This document shows, one piece after another, positions 35,737-44,294 of a stretch of 64,000 nucleotides of DNA (position 1 is its first letter; each line of letters opens with the position of its first letter). The position numbers and the translations under genes were made by a program. The DNA comes from Mariniblastus sp. (GTDB lineage Bacteria > Planctomycetota > Planctomycetia > Pirellulales > Pirellulaceae), in assembly GCA_022447605.1 (NCBI GenBank), contig JAKVBG010000017.1, positions 1 through 64,000 on the forward strand. The letters run 5' to 3'. Under the pieces are notes generated by a model. That model did no database searches. It was not told where the DNA came from and worked only from the letters and a program-made list of their open reading frames with translations.

Positions 35737-36288
35737 ATGGAAGAGCGGGTGATCTGGGATGCCGAGTTCAATCCTTCGGTGACGACCTACTGGTTGTTGG
35801 GCGGCGCGCTTACCTGTGTTGTGACCGTTGTCGGCATCGTCTTTTTGCCGTTTTGGATCGTGCTTGGGAAGTGGCTGACGGGTCTGTATCTGGACTCCCA
35901 TCGATGTACGCTTACCAGTCGCAACCTGAAGGTGAGCAAGGGTGTTTTGACCAAGATTGAGAAGACCGTGCCCCTGGACCGGATTACCGATCTGGGAATT
36001 ATCCAGGGGCCGATCATGCGGTGGCTCAACATTGAGTCCCTGTCCGTGGAGACGGCCGGTCAGTCGTCTGCCAGTTCCCTGATCAGCCTGGCTGGCATCA
36101 AGGACGGAAGGAATTTCAGGGATGCTGTTTTGAAGCAGCGAGACCTGGTCGTGGGCAGCAAGGAAGAAGGCGAATCACCGGCGGTGATCTCTGCTGGTGA
36201 TGCCGCTGCGGCCAGCCGGGAGCCTTTGTTGGAAGAGATTCGAGATGTATTGATCCGCATCGAGGAGCGGCTCAATCGCCCGGAGTGA
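35737..36288 (+). CDS. Bacterial PH-domain (YdbT-type) membrane protein
   Basis: 183 residues from ATG 35737, preceded by GAGG. A membrane helix hairpin (about 18-48, YWLLGGALTCVVTVVGIVFL and following) leads into a bPH2 domain: CTLTSRNLKVSKGVLTKIEK, VPLDRITDLGIIQGPIMRWL, IESLSVETAGQ. The C-terminal tail ends in a short helix (LLEEIRDVLIRIEERL). Role unknown; bPH2 proteins are membrane-associated and sometimes linked to stress or secretion. Likely the third gene of the operon starting with the small protein. Confidence 0.85.
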   Translation: MEERVIWDAEFNPSVTTYWLLGGALTCVVTVVGIVFLPFWIVLGKWLTGLYLDSHRCTLTSRNLKVSKGVLTKIEKTVPLDRITDLGIIQGPIMRWLNIESLSVETAGQSSASSLISLAGIKDGRNFRDAVLKQRDLVVGSKEEGESPAVISAGDAAAASREPLLEEIRDVLIRIEERLNRPE

Positions 36289-36475
36289 TCATGGGTGGCC
36301 GAAATTCAGTCTGCCCGGTAAGCCTGATTTTTTCGTCGAAACATGGCTCTGCCCGGGTGGGCTGACGGGCAACTGTCGCAATCTCCAAGGTAAACCGTTA
36401 ACATCAGGTTTCCTGGAAGCCCCACAACCGTTCACCGTTTTTGAAGTGGCGCTCATCACTGTCGGGAGTCTCGCA

Positions 36476-38215
36476 ATGAAATATGTCACCGCTGCGTTCT
36501 TGCTGTTTGCCGCTTGGTCCCCGGTAACACTCCTGGGGCAATCTCCCACAGCTGATTTGATCCTGGTCGGTGGCCAAGTGACCACGATGGATCCGGCCCG
36601 GCCGCGGGCCGAGGCGATTGCTGTCAAGGGCGACCGGATTCTCGCGGTCGGTTCCAACGAGGAAATCCTGAAATACGCGGATGCTGAGACCCGCAATATC
36701 GACTTGCAGGGTCAGTTCCTGATGCCGGGGTTCATCGAGGGACATGCCCATTTCCTCGGCTTGGGGCAATCGATGATGATGTTGAACCTGGCCGGCGCCG
36801 GCACCTGGGATGAGATCGTCGACCAAGTTGCCGAGGCGGCCAAGGTGACGCCTCCCGGTGAATGGATTATTGGTCGGGGTTGGCACCAGTCAAAATGGAA
36901 GGAACTTCCCGCGCCGAACGTAGGAGGTTACCCGACCGATGCCCGACTCAGTGAATTGACCCCCAACCACCCGGTCCTGTTGACCCATGCCAGTGGCCAC
37001 ATGAGCTTTGCCAATTCGTACGCCATGCGGTTGGCCGGTGTGGACCAGGAGACGGTGGCGCCTTCCGGGGGAGAGATCCTGCGGGACGAGTCAAACCAGC
37101 CGATCGGGGTCTTTCGCGAAACGGCCCAAGGTCTGATCGCCCGCGTCCGCGCCCGGGAAGAGGCGAAGCGGGAACCTGCCGAACGGCTGCAAAAATCGAT
37201 GCGGGCGATCCAGCTCGCCTCCGAGGAATGCTTGCGCAAGGGAGTGACCAGTTTCCAGGATGCCGGTTCGAGTTTTGCCGTGGTGGACTTGCTGAGACGG
37301 GCAGCCAACCAGCGGAAGCTGGGGGTTCGCCTGTACGTGATGATCCGTGATAGCAATGACGCGTTGCAAGCGAATTTATCCCGTACCAAGATGATCGGCT
37401 ATGGGGATGATTTCCTGACGGTTCGCGCCGTTAAGCGGTCGATTGATGGCGCGCTGGGGCCCCACGGCGCCTGGCTGCTTGCTCCGTACGACGACTTGCC
37501 CGGTAGTACCGGCCTGAATACAGCTACCATTGAGTCGGTAACCCGCACCGCAGAGATCGCGATCCAGAATGGCTTCCAGGTCTGTGTGCACGCCATTGGA
37601 GATCGCGCCAACCGGGAAGTGCTGGATATTTATGAGCAGATGTTTCGTCAGTACCCATCCAACATCCCTCGCCGCTGGAGGATCGAACACGCCCAGCACC
37701 TGCACCCGGATGATATTCTGCGGTTTGGCCAGTTGGATGTGATTGCCTCGATGCAGGGTGTGCATTGTACATCCGATGCGGTTTTTGTCCCCAAGAGGCT
37801 CGGTATGCGCCGTAGCGCGGAGGGGGCTTATGCCTGGCAGAGCCTGCTGAAATCGGGGGCGATCGTCACCAATGGAACCGATGCACCGGTGGAGGATGTC
37901 GATCCGCTCGCTTCGTTTTATGCCAGCGTCACGCGGCAAATAGGAGAGGGAGTCACATTTTTTCCCGAGCAAAAAATGACGCGGATGCAGGCCTTGCGCT
38001 CTTACACTCTCGATTGTGCTTACGCCGCCTACGAGGAGACGGAAAAGGGGAGCCTGGTACCGGGTAAATTGGCGGATCTTGTCGTCCTTTCCAATGATTT
38101 GACCAGTTGTCCCGACGACGCCATTCTGAAAACCGAAGTGGTCTACACGATTGTTGGCGGCAAGATCGTGTACCAGCAGGAACCGCGGCAGCCGTTGAAC
38201 CGGAGTGGCAATTGA
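36476..38215 (+). CDS. Secreted amidohydrolase (YtcJ-like)
   Basis: 579 residues from ATG 36476. Signal peptide (hydrophobic 5-20, ending near LLGQ). Amidohydrolase-family beta-barrel: metal-binding GHAHFLGLG, later HASGHMSFAN, SIDGALGPHGAWLL, VCVHAIGDRANREVLD, RIEHAQHL and TNGTDAPVEDVDP; ends with the composite beta domain (KGSLVPGKLADLVVLS). The YtcJ group acts on amides or formyl derivatives, mostly uncharacterised. Export is notable, as many relatives are cytoplasmic. Confidence 0.9.
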   Translation: MKYVTAAFLLFAAWSPVTLLGQSPTADLILVGGQVTTMDPARPRAEAIAVKGDRILAVGSNEEILKYADAETRNIDLQGQFLMPGFIEGHAHFLGLGQSMMMLNLAGAGTWDEIVDQVAEAAKVTPPGEWIIGRGWHQSKWKELPAPNVGGYPTDARLSELTPNHPVLLTHASGHMSFANSYAMRLAGVDQETVAPSGGEILRDESNQPIGVFRETAQGLIARVRAREEAKREPAERLQKSMRAIQLASEECLRKGVTSFQDAGSSFAVVDLLRRAANQRKLGVRLYVMIRDSNDALQANLSRTKMIGYGDDFLTVRAVKRSIDGALGPHGAWLLAPYDDLPGSTGLNTATIESVTRTAEIAIQNGFQVCVHAIGDRANREVLDIYEQMFRQYPSNIPRRWRIEHAQHLHPDDILRFGQLDVIASMQGVHCTSDAVFVPKRLGMRRSAEGAYAWQSLLKSGAIVTNGTDAPVEDVDPLASFYASVTRQIGEGVTFFPEQKMTRMQALRSYTLDCAYAAYEETEKGSLVPGKLADLVVLSNDLTSCPDDAILKTEVVYTIVGGKIVYQQEPRQPLNRSGN

Positions 38216-38663
38216 ACCGGCGCGGTTACTGTCCCGGACTATTCTATTTTTGCCAGCCGTCAAACTTTAACGCAAACAGCTAGCGGTCGGGGCCGACGCG
38301 GAATTTGATTGTGGGGAAATTGTAGGAAGATCTGCAAAATCCGAAAAAACTTACCATTCGTCGCTTCAGTTGGTCGAAAACTAATATCGGATTCATTGAT
38401 TTGAATCCTCCGAAGGGAAGTTCTCCACGATTGGGACTGGGCCGTTGACGAAACGTCCCCTGTTTCAGTCAGGAATTTCCAGAAGTTTTACGGCCGGTGC
38501 TATTCCTGGTAACCCAAATGTTGCCGGACGAGACATTTGGCGCATTCAGAATAGCGGATTCAAAATATTTGGATGGTGGGTAACAGTTTGTGACAGACCC
38601 AACCGCCGGGCGGTAAGTCAGAATTGTTTACCTGCAGTCAAGGATTGATTCAGGAGGGATCTA
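38216..38663. other. Intergenic region, no gene supported
   Basis: 448 bp. AT-rich section about 38300-38410 may hold the promoter of the BON-domain gene; a clear AGGAGGG ribosome site lies at 38652-38658, 5 nt before its ATG. A 67-codon ORF (38445-38648) has no recognisable features and is not called. Confidence 0.5.
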
Positions 38664-39485
38664 ATGCGAGTTTTTATGCTTGGAATCGCGGTAGCGGTCG
38701 CCGCACTCATGCCATCCGTTTGCATGGCTAATGATCAGCAAATCGCGGATTTTGTAAAAGCCAAGCTGCAAGCTGAGCAGCAAAATGGCAATCTTTCGGG
38801 TTTCAATGTAGACATGCGTGTCGACAATGGAGCTGTCTGGTTCTCGGGTTTTGTTTCGACACCCGAACAGGAGCAGCTGATTCTAGAAACGGCACAGGCA
38901 GCCGGCCATCTCGGTGTCACTCAAGTTGTTGACGATATCGAAGTTCGCCCAGCAGCCGAAGCGGCGGCGCCCCAAACGCCGGCAGAAACGGCCGTACCGG
39001 CCGCCCAGGTCGCTTACCAGCAGCCAGCGCAAACCACCGGTCAGGTTCAGTTTGCCCAGGCACCGCAAGCCAATATCGTGACCCCGGTTCACCAGGCAGC
39101 TCCGGCTCAAATCATGCCACAGAACCGGATTCAAGCCATGCCGGTCGCTGCACGAGGCAACCAGCCACTGGCCTTTGCCAATGCTTCTTCCATGGTTCCT
39201 GCGAATTGTGCAGGTCCCGAGTGTCAGCCGGGTGCTAACGCAGCAGCCATGGGTGGCGCCATGGCTAGCGGTCAACCGAATCTTCCCGGTTACGCCTGGC
39301 CAGGTTATGCCTCGTACCCGAACTACAGTGCTGTCACGTATCCGAAGCAGTACTCGCCAGCAGCATGGCCCTACATCGGCCCCTTCTATCCTTACCCGCA
39401 GGTTCCACTGGGATGGCGTAAGGTTAGCCTGGAATGGTCTGATGGTTGGTGGTTCCTCGATTTCAACGATACCAATCAATGGTAG
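38664..39485 (+). CDS. Secreted BON-domain protein with Gln/Pro/Tyr-rich tail
   Basis: 273 residues. Signal peptide (cleaved near SVCMAN, 19-23), then a BON-like alpha/beta domain (about 24-93; QIADFVKAKLQAEQQNGNLS, FNVDMRVDNGAVWFSGFVST, VTQVVDDIEV). A long Ala/Gln/Pro-rich linker (about 94-205) follows. The C-terminal aromatic region (about 210-273) contains YPKQYSPAAWPYIGPFYPYP and ends WSDGWWFLDFNDTNQW. BON domains bind phospholipid or surface structures. The aromatic C-terminus recurs in planctomycete exported proteins (from memory). The perfect Shine-Dalgarno and strong terminator suggest high expression. Confidence 0.85.
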   Translation: MRVFMLGIAVAVAALMPSVCMANDQQIADFVKAKLQAEQQNGNLSGFNVDMRVDNGAVWFSGFVSTPEQEQLILETAQAAGHLGVTQVVDDIEVRPAAEAAAPQTPAETAVPAAQVAYQQPAQTTGQVQFAQAPQANIVTPVHQAAPAQIMPQNRIQAMPVAARGNQPLAFANASSMVPANCAGPECQPGANAAAMGGAMASGQPNLPGYAWPGYASYPNYSAVTYPKQYSPAAWPYIGPFYPYPQVPLGWRKVSLEWSDGWWFLDFNDTNQW

Positions 39486-39824
39486 AGAAGGATGGTTGAT
39501 CCATCGAGAAGTCAGTAGTCAATCAAAAAACCTCTGTCGAAACGGCAGAGGTTTTTTTATTGCGCATGCAAAACCGCCATCGGTTATCGACTCACCAAGT
39601 GGCCGTTGGCGCGGCTCCTAAGCCAGGGATATCATCCGGTTGCGAGGGGAAGGCTGGGCGTTTACCCCATAAAAACCGGGCTCAACGGGTAAATCCGTGG
39701 CGAGCAAGCTAGCAGACCAGATGGGATTTTCCTAAATATCTGATTCACTGGAAAAATCCGCAAGTCCGGCGCAGTTTATCACGATACTACGGTTAGGAAT
39801 GCATAAACCACAAAGGGACTTGCG
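39486..39824. other. Intergenic region between BON-domain and lipoprotein genes
   Basis: 339 bp. It contains the terminator and a 7-bp inverted repeat TTTACCC (39661-39667)/GGGTAAA (39687-39693). The lipoprotein ribosome site AAAGGGA lies just before its ATG. No gene seen. Confidence 0.5.
39526..39559 (+). terminator. Rho-independent terminator after the BON-domain gene
   Basis: AACCTCTG pairs with CAGAGGTT around TCGAAACGG, followed by seven T. Stem closing and T-run are near ideal. Confidence 0.9.
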
Positions 39825-40400
39825 ATGCGTACAAAATACTTAACTGCCATGTTTGCGACGTTAGTAGCTGGATTGGCAGTTATCAATTCCGGCTGTTTCA
39901 CGGCAATTGGCCCGACCTTGGGTATCTTCAGTATTCCCGTTCCGGTATCTCCCTACTGGCAGAAGCTGCAAGAGGATAAATACCACATTAACGAGCGATA
40001 TGCTCGCGTTCCCATCCTGGGTCCACTGACGCAGGGGGGACCGGTCACGGCACTCGATCCTCCCAGTGATGATGAAGTCTGGTGGGCTTTTGAGCGTGCT
40101 CGAAGTGTGCAGGGTGGAATTCCGTTCCTGTTCGAAACACAGCGTAACGATGTAACGATCATCAAGGAGAAGATCGCCGATTACATCGATCCGCCCAGGG
40201 TGGTTCCCCTGATTGGTCCCGCCCAACTACATCATGCTCACTACAAGTGCACGATCTACTTCAACGAACGTCGAGTGATCGGTTGGCCTTTCCCACACAC
40301 TCTGATCAACGAGGACGCGGTTGAGGTCGTTTATGTCGACCACAATCACTTCCATATGGCAGGTGATATGGATTATGGACAGAACAGCACTCATTATTAA
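39825..40400 (+). CDS. Lipoprotein of unknown function
   Basis: 191 residues. Lipoprotein signal MRTKYLTAMFATLVAGLAVI ending in NSGC (Cys24). The mature part is Pro/Tyr/Trp-rich at first (PVPVSPYWQKLQEDKYHINE) with RVPILGPLTQGGPVTALDPP, then a domain with HHAHYKCTIYFNERRVIGWP and VEVVYVDHNHFHM near the end. His-rich near the C-terminus, so metal binding is possible but unproven. Similar exported proteins occur in planctomycetes (from memory). Followed by a hairpin terminator. Confidence 0.8.
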   Translation: MRTKYLTAMFATLVAGLAVINSGCFTAIGPTLGIFSIPVPVSPYWQKLQEDKYHINERYARVPILGPLTQGGPVTALDPPSDDEVWWAFERARSVQGGIPFLFETQRNDVTIIKEKIADYIDPPRVVPLIGPAQLHHAHYKCTIYFNERRVIGWPFPHTLINEDAVEVVYVDHNHFHMAGDMDYGQNSTHY

Positions 40401-40465
40401 CAGATGCAGCTTATGACCAGTCTCTGCCTCTGGCAAATTCCAGTCCTCATCTGTCGCAAACAAAG

Positions 40466-40494
40466 AAAGCCACTCATTCATGGGTGGCTTTTGG
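40466..40494 (+). terminator. Probable terminator after the lipoprotein gene
   Basis: AAAGCCAC pairs with GTGGCTTT around a 10-nt loop, then TTGGTTTG: a good stem with a weak T-run. Confidence 0.6.
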
Positions 40495-40542
40495 TTTGAC
40501 AGGGGTGCAGCGTCGTTTACTGAATATTGGTGAATCGATTAT

Positions 40543-41691
40543 ATGAACCTATCCGTTCAACCCGTTCGAACACCACGTGATTGGTCCGATTTTTTCAGTT
40601 TGCGCCGTCTGATATACAAAGATGATCCGGGGATGGTTTACCCGTTAGCTTCGATTGAACGGGCGATGATCGATCCCAAGCGTCATCCGTTCTATGAGCA
40701 CGCGGAATTCAAGGCCTTCAATTGCTATCGTGGTAAAACTCTGGTCGGCCGAATCGCGGCAATTCAGGACCACTTGCATAACGAACATTATCAAGATCGC
40801 CTCGGGTTCATGGGTTTTTATGAATCGATCGATGATCTTGATGTCGCCAAAACTTTGATGGATGTGTCCAGTAATTGGTTGCGAGATCGTGGATGTGACC
40901 GGGTGCGGGGCCCGGTGAACCCGTCGATGAAATCAGAATTTGGAATTTTGGTGGAAGGGTTCGGGATTCCACCTGCCGTGATGATGAGTTACTCTCCCCC
41001 TTATTATGACAAATTGGTAACCGCCTGCGGATTTGAAAAAGCGATGGACTTTTTTGCTTATCTGTTTGATCGTTACGACGACGAACAGAGACAGGCGTTC
41101 GAGGACCAGCAGGAGTCACTCGGCAATGCGGCACGGAAAATTTATGCCCGCTACCCTGAATTAGAGGTTCGAGGGTGTAGAAGAAAAGAGCTGGGTGTCG
41201 TTCTCAGTGAGATCAACCAGCTTGCCAACACGGTTCGCGAAAATGAATGGGGCTTTGTTCCCATGACGGATGCCGAATTGAAATATAGTGCTCATCAGGT
41301 TCAGCGTGTGATACGGCCCGATATGGTGTTAACGATACATTGGTCGGGAAGATTGGTTGGTTATTGCGTTAGTATTCCTGATGTGAATATGGCTTTATAT
41401 CGAACCTGGGGTAAATCAGATTTAGTCAGGTTGCCGCAGTTTCTCTATCAGCTGCGGAAGATTGACAGGACACGCCTGGTTGCCGTCGGCGTCGATCCAG
41501 CATACCGCAAGCGCGGAGCTGCTCCGTTACTGTCGATTGAGATGATTCGTCGTGGGTTGCCAGCAACCAATTTAAGCAAATGGGAGTTTTCCTGGATTTG
41601 CGAGAATAACATCCAGTCGATTCGCAACATGCAGCGAACGCTTCCTGTTAAAAAATACAAGGTTTATCGTCTATACGACAAAGCTATCTAG
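40543..41691 (+). CDS. GNAT-fold acyltransferase-like protein, paralogue 1
   Basis: 382 residues. Homologous along its length to the protein encoded 2.4 kb downstream: HPFYEHAEF, LVGRIAAIQDH, FMGFYES, WLRDRGCDRVRGPVNPSM, PPAVMMSYSPPYYDKL, NEWGFVPMTDAEL and the GNAT-like end VAVGVDPAYRKRGAAPLLSI with SWICENNIQSIRNM. The acyl-CoA-binding Arg-x-x-Gly is visible (RKRGA). The family is usually labelled only 'GNAT/hypothetical'. Bacterial ceramide synthase of Caulobacter belongs to a GNAT-like family of similar size, which with the neighbouring reductase suggests N-acylation in lipid synthesis (inference). Base composition is AT-richer than the flanks. Confidence 0.75.
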   Translation: MNLSVQPVRTPRDWSDFFSLRRLIYKDDPGMVYPLASIERAMIDPKRHPFYEHAEFKAFNCYRGKTLVGRIAAIQDHLHNEHYQDRLGFMGFYESIDDLDVAKTLMDVSSNWLRDRGCDRVRGPVNPSMKSEFGILVEGFGIPPAVMMSYSPPYYDKLVTACGFEKAMDFFAYLFDRYDDEQRQAFEDQQESLGNAARKIYARYPELEVRGCRRKELGVVLSEINQLANTVRENEWGFVPMTDAELKYSAHQVQRVIRPDMVLTIHWSGRLVGYCVSIPDVNMALYRTWGKSDLVRLPQFLYQLRKIDRTRLVAVGVDPAYRKRGAAPLLSIEMIRRGLPATNLSKWEFSWICENNIQSIRNMQRTLPVKKYKVYRLYDKAI

Positions 41692-41723
41692 GTTTTGTCC
41701 GGAGCTTGTCCTGGTCTTGGGCA

Positions 41724-42704
41724 TCACGGTTTGTATCCGTGCTTTTGAAACCATTGCCATGCGTCCATGAGCCCATCTTTAACGGGGCCGTTTTGATAGC
41801 CGAGTTCTCGCTCAGCTTTGTCGCTGCTGTACCAGTGAAACAGGCTGCCCATGGTTGTATTTGCCGAGTTGACGATGGATGGTTCTTTGCCGGTGAGCTT
41901 TCCCCATAGGTCGCCGGTGCGGCCAGCTGCCCAATTGGCCCACCGGGGAGTGAGGTTGATTGGGGGTCTTTTGCCGACGGCCTTTGCCATTTGAGACCAG
42001 AGTTCTCGATACGTTAGATTTTCTCCGCCGAGGATGTAACGTTCACCTGATCGTGCATGTTGGATAGCTGAAAGGATGCCACTGGCAACGTCGCGAACAT
42101 CTACCGCTGTGCAACCGCCCCGTGGCGCAAACAGGCCAGCGCCTTTGGCGATGGCCATCATCATCTGCCCGGATGAAGGTTTCCAGTCCCAGGGGCCTAC
42201 CATGAATCCTGGGTTAACAATGACTCCATCGAGTCCGGCATCGACTTCCTCAAGCATGGCTGCTTCTGCTTGACGTTTGCTGACGACATAGCTGCAAGCC
42301 GGTTTGGCGGGTTCCAGGTGCTCTTCATTGCATGGCTGTCCCCTCGTGGCGGCAGCCAGGGTATCCACCGTGCTCACGTGAATCATGCGGATGTTCTGAC
42401 GACGGGCGGCCTGTGCCAGCATTTGCGTTGAACCGACGTTGAATTCCCGGGATTCTGCCAGTCGAGTCCAGCCCAGGTGGATGACAGCCGCCGAGTGGAT
42501 GACCAGGTCCACGTTTTGGACGGCAGCGCTGACGGCGGCGGGGTCGGTGAGGTCGATTTGGACCGTTTCCACGTTCAATCCGTCGAGTGGGCGCGGGTCG
42601 GACGAATGACGGTTGGTAACGGTGACCGCATGGCCGTCATCGAGCAGCATGCGAAGTAAATTGTTGCCCAAGAAGCCGGTTGCACCGGTTAGTAGTATTT
42701 GCAT
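41724..42704 (-). CDS. NAD(P)-dependent epimerase/reductase of the extended SDR family
   Basis: 326 residues from ATG 42704. Rossmann motif LLTGATGFLGNNLLRML (4-20), DLTD cofactor loop, VIHSAAVIHLG, and the catalytic pair in SYVVSKRQAE (Y139, K143) with upstream STVD (Ser/Thr). The rest resembles dihydroflavonol-reductase/3-beta-HSD-like enzymes. In Caulobacter a protein annotated this way (CerR) reduces 3-ketosphinganine. Its place between two GNAT paralogues supports a lipid role. It is convergent with paralogue 1 (32 bp) and divergent from paralogue 2. Confidence 0.88.
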   Translation of the reverse strand: MQILLTGATGFLGNNLLRMLLDDGHAVTVTNRHSSDPRPLDGLNVETVQIDLTDPAAVSAAVQNVDLVIHSAAVIHLGWTRLAESREFNVGSTQMLAQAARRQNIRMIHVSTVDTLAAATRGQPCNEEHLEPAKPACSYVVSKRQAEAAMLEEVDAGLDGVIVNPGFMVGPWDWKPSSGQMMMAIAKGAGLFAPRGGCTAVDVRDVASGILSAIQHARSGERYILGGENLTYRELWSQMAKAVGKRPPINLTPRWANWAAGRTGDLWGKLTGKEPSIVNSANTTMGSLFHWYSSDKAERELGYQNGPVKDGLMDAWQWFQKHGYKP

Positions 42705-42941
42705 TCTGGTATTGGCATTCAATCGTCGAATCAAGGTGGTTGCAGGTTTGTTTGATCGAAAAAACCACAGAAATTCGGGACTATTGGGAAACCCGGCTCG
42801 ATCGGCTGTCTGAATCAACAGCATACTATTCTATTCCGTGAAAACGCAATAGACTTATGCTTATCCACCTGTCAGGGGGGACGGTCGTCAGGAGGTGGTC
42901 TCGCTGTTTATGGTCAATTGAAGACAAAAAGATTCGTCAAA

Positions 42942-44084
42942 ATGAGTTCAGCCTCGGTTCAGGTACAACTTGTTCAAACCAGGAAGCAGCAGAAGCAGTT
43001 TGTCCGCTTTGCTTGGGATCATTATCACGGCGACCCGAACTGGGTGCCACCACTGCGGACGGACCAACGGGAGCGGCTCGGTTTTTTGCCTCACCCGTTT
43101 TACGACAATGCCGAGATACAGACTTTTCTTGCCGTGCGACAAGGAGAGGTGGTTGGTCGGATTGCTGCGATCATTGATCATGGGCATAACGCTCGCTTCG
43201 ATGAAAAGCGAGGCATGTTTGGCTTCTTTGAATGTGTGCAAGAACAGGAGGTTGCCAATCATCTGTTTGATGCCGCCGTTGGTTGGTTGCGCGAGCGCGG
43301 CATGACCTGTGCTCGGGGTCCTAATAACCCATCACAAAATTATCAGTGTGCCTTGCTGGTAGACGGTTTTGACCGCCCTCCTGTTTTCATGATGTCTTAT
43401 AACAAACCGTACTACGGTGAGTTGATTGAAAGTTATGGCTTTGCAAAGTCGCAAGACATGTATGCCTATTGGGGGCATATCGACATGGTCGACAAGCCCG
43501 ATCCGAAAGTTGATTTTGTTATTGAAGAAGCGACTCGACGTTTTGATATGATTGTTCGTCAGATTAATACGCGCAAAGAGTTGAAGTCAGAGGTCGAGTC
43601 GTTCATGAGGATCTATAACGTTGCCTCACTGGCGCAATGGGGATTTGTACCTCTGTCAGAATCTGAGATTCAACATATAGCTGCAGGATTGAAGCACCTG
43701 TTGGTCCCTGAGATGACGACGATTATCGAGATTGAGGGAGAGCCAGTCGCCGTCGTTTTTGGGATGCTTGATTACAACCCGATTATCAAGAAGATCGATG
43801 GCAAGCTTTTCCCGTTCGGTTTTTTGCGAATCTTATTCGGTCGCAAAAAAATCCAAACGGTGCGTATGGTTGGTACCTATGTGGTTCCGAAGTACCAAAA
43901 ATGGGGATTGGGCCTAGTGCTGATGTATCGGGTCATGCCAGATGCGCGTGAGTGGGGTATCCAAGAGGGTGAATTCTCTTGGGTGTTGGAGTCCAATAAG
44001 CTCTCCCGAGGGACGCTGGAGCGTGGCGGAGCGAAACTGCAAAAGACGTACCGTATGTATGACTTGGACTTCGCTTCCTTGTAG
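42942..44084 (+). CDS. GNAT-fold acyltransferase-like protein, paralogue 2
   Basis: 380 residues from ATG 42942 (a TTG at 42918 would add eight). Same family as paralogue 1, sharing HPFYDNAEIQTF, VVGRIAAIIDH, MFGFFEC, WLRERGMTCARGPNNPSQN, PPVFMMSYNKPYYGEL, WGFVPLSESEI and the GNAT end VGTYVVPKYQKWGLGLVLMY with SWVLESNKLSRGTL. Both contain HPFY and RGP-x-NPS, so those are the likely family signature. Two diverged copies around one reductase suggest two acylation steps or a heteromer. AT-richer than its surroundings. Confidence 0.76.
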   Translation: MSSASVQVQLVQTRKQQKQFVRFAWDHYHGDPNWVPPLRTDQRERLGFLPHPFYDNAEIQTFLAVRQGEVVGRIAAIIDHGHNARFDEKRGMFGFFECVQEQEVANHLFDAAVGWLRERGMTCARGPNNPSQNYQCALLVDGFDRPPVFMMSYNKPYYGELIESYGFAKSQDMYAYWGHIDMVDKPDPKVDFVIEEATRRFDMIVRQINTRKELKSEVESFMRIYNVASLAQWGFVPLSESEIQHIAAGLKHLLVPEMTTIIEIEGEPVAVVFGMLDYNPIIKKIDGKLFPFGFLRILFGRKKIQTVRMVGTYVVPKYQKWGLGLVLMYRVMPDAREWGIQEGEFSWVLESNKLSRGTLERGGAKLQKTYRMYDLDFASL

Positions 44085-44294
44085 GATGACTGGCAATCTT
44101 TAGGGTTTGGGCGGCAATTCCGGGGCCTAGCCAACATTGTTGATTTCGGTACCAGAATCATCGATGGATTCAAGTAATAGCGGTTGTGATTCGCTCTGGC
44201 GGTAATAAACTTAGGAGTTCCCGGGTTTCCCGCCCCCTCGATCGTTGGCGAATCCGACGTTACCTGTAGACCCCGTGAAAGAGCCGTTTGGACA

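Noticed and set aside
37376..38263. 295-codon ORF on the minus strand
   Set aside because: Antisense to the amidohydrolase gene.
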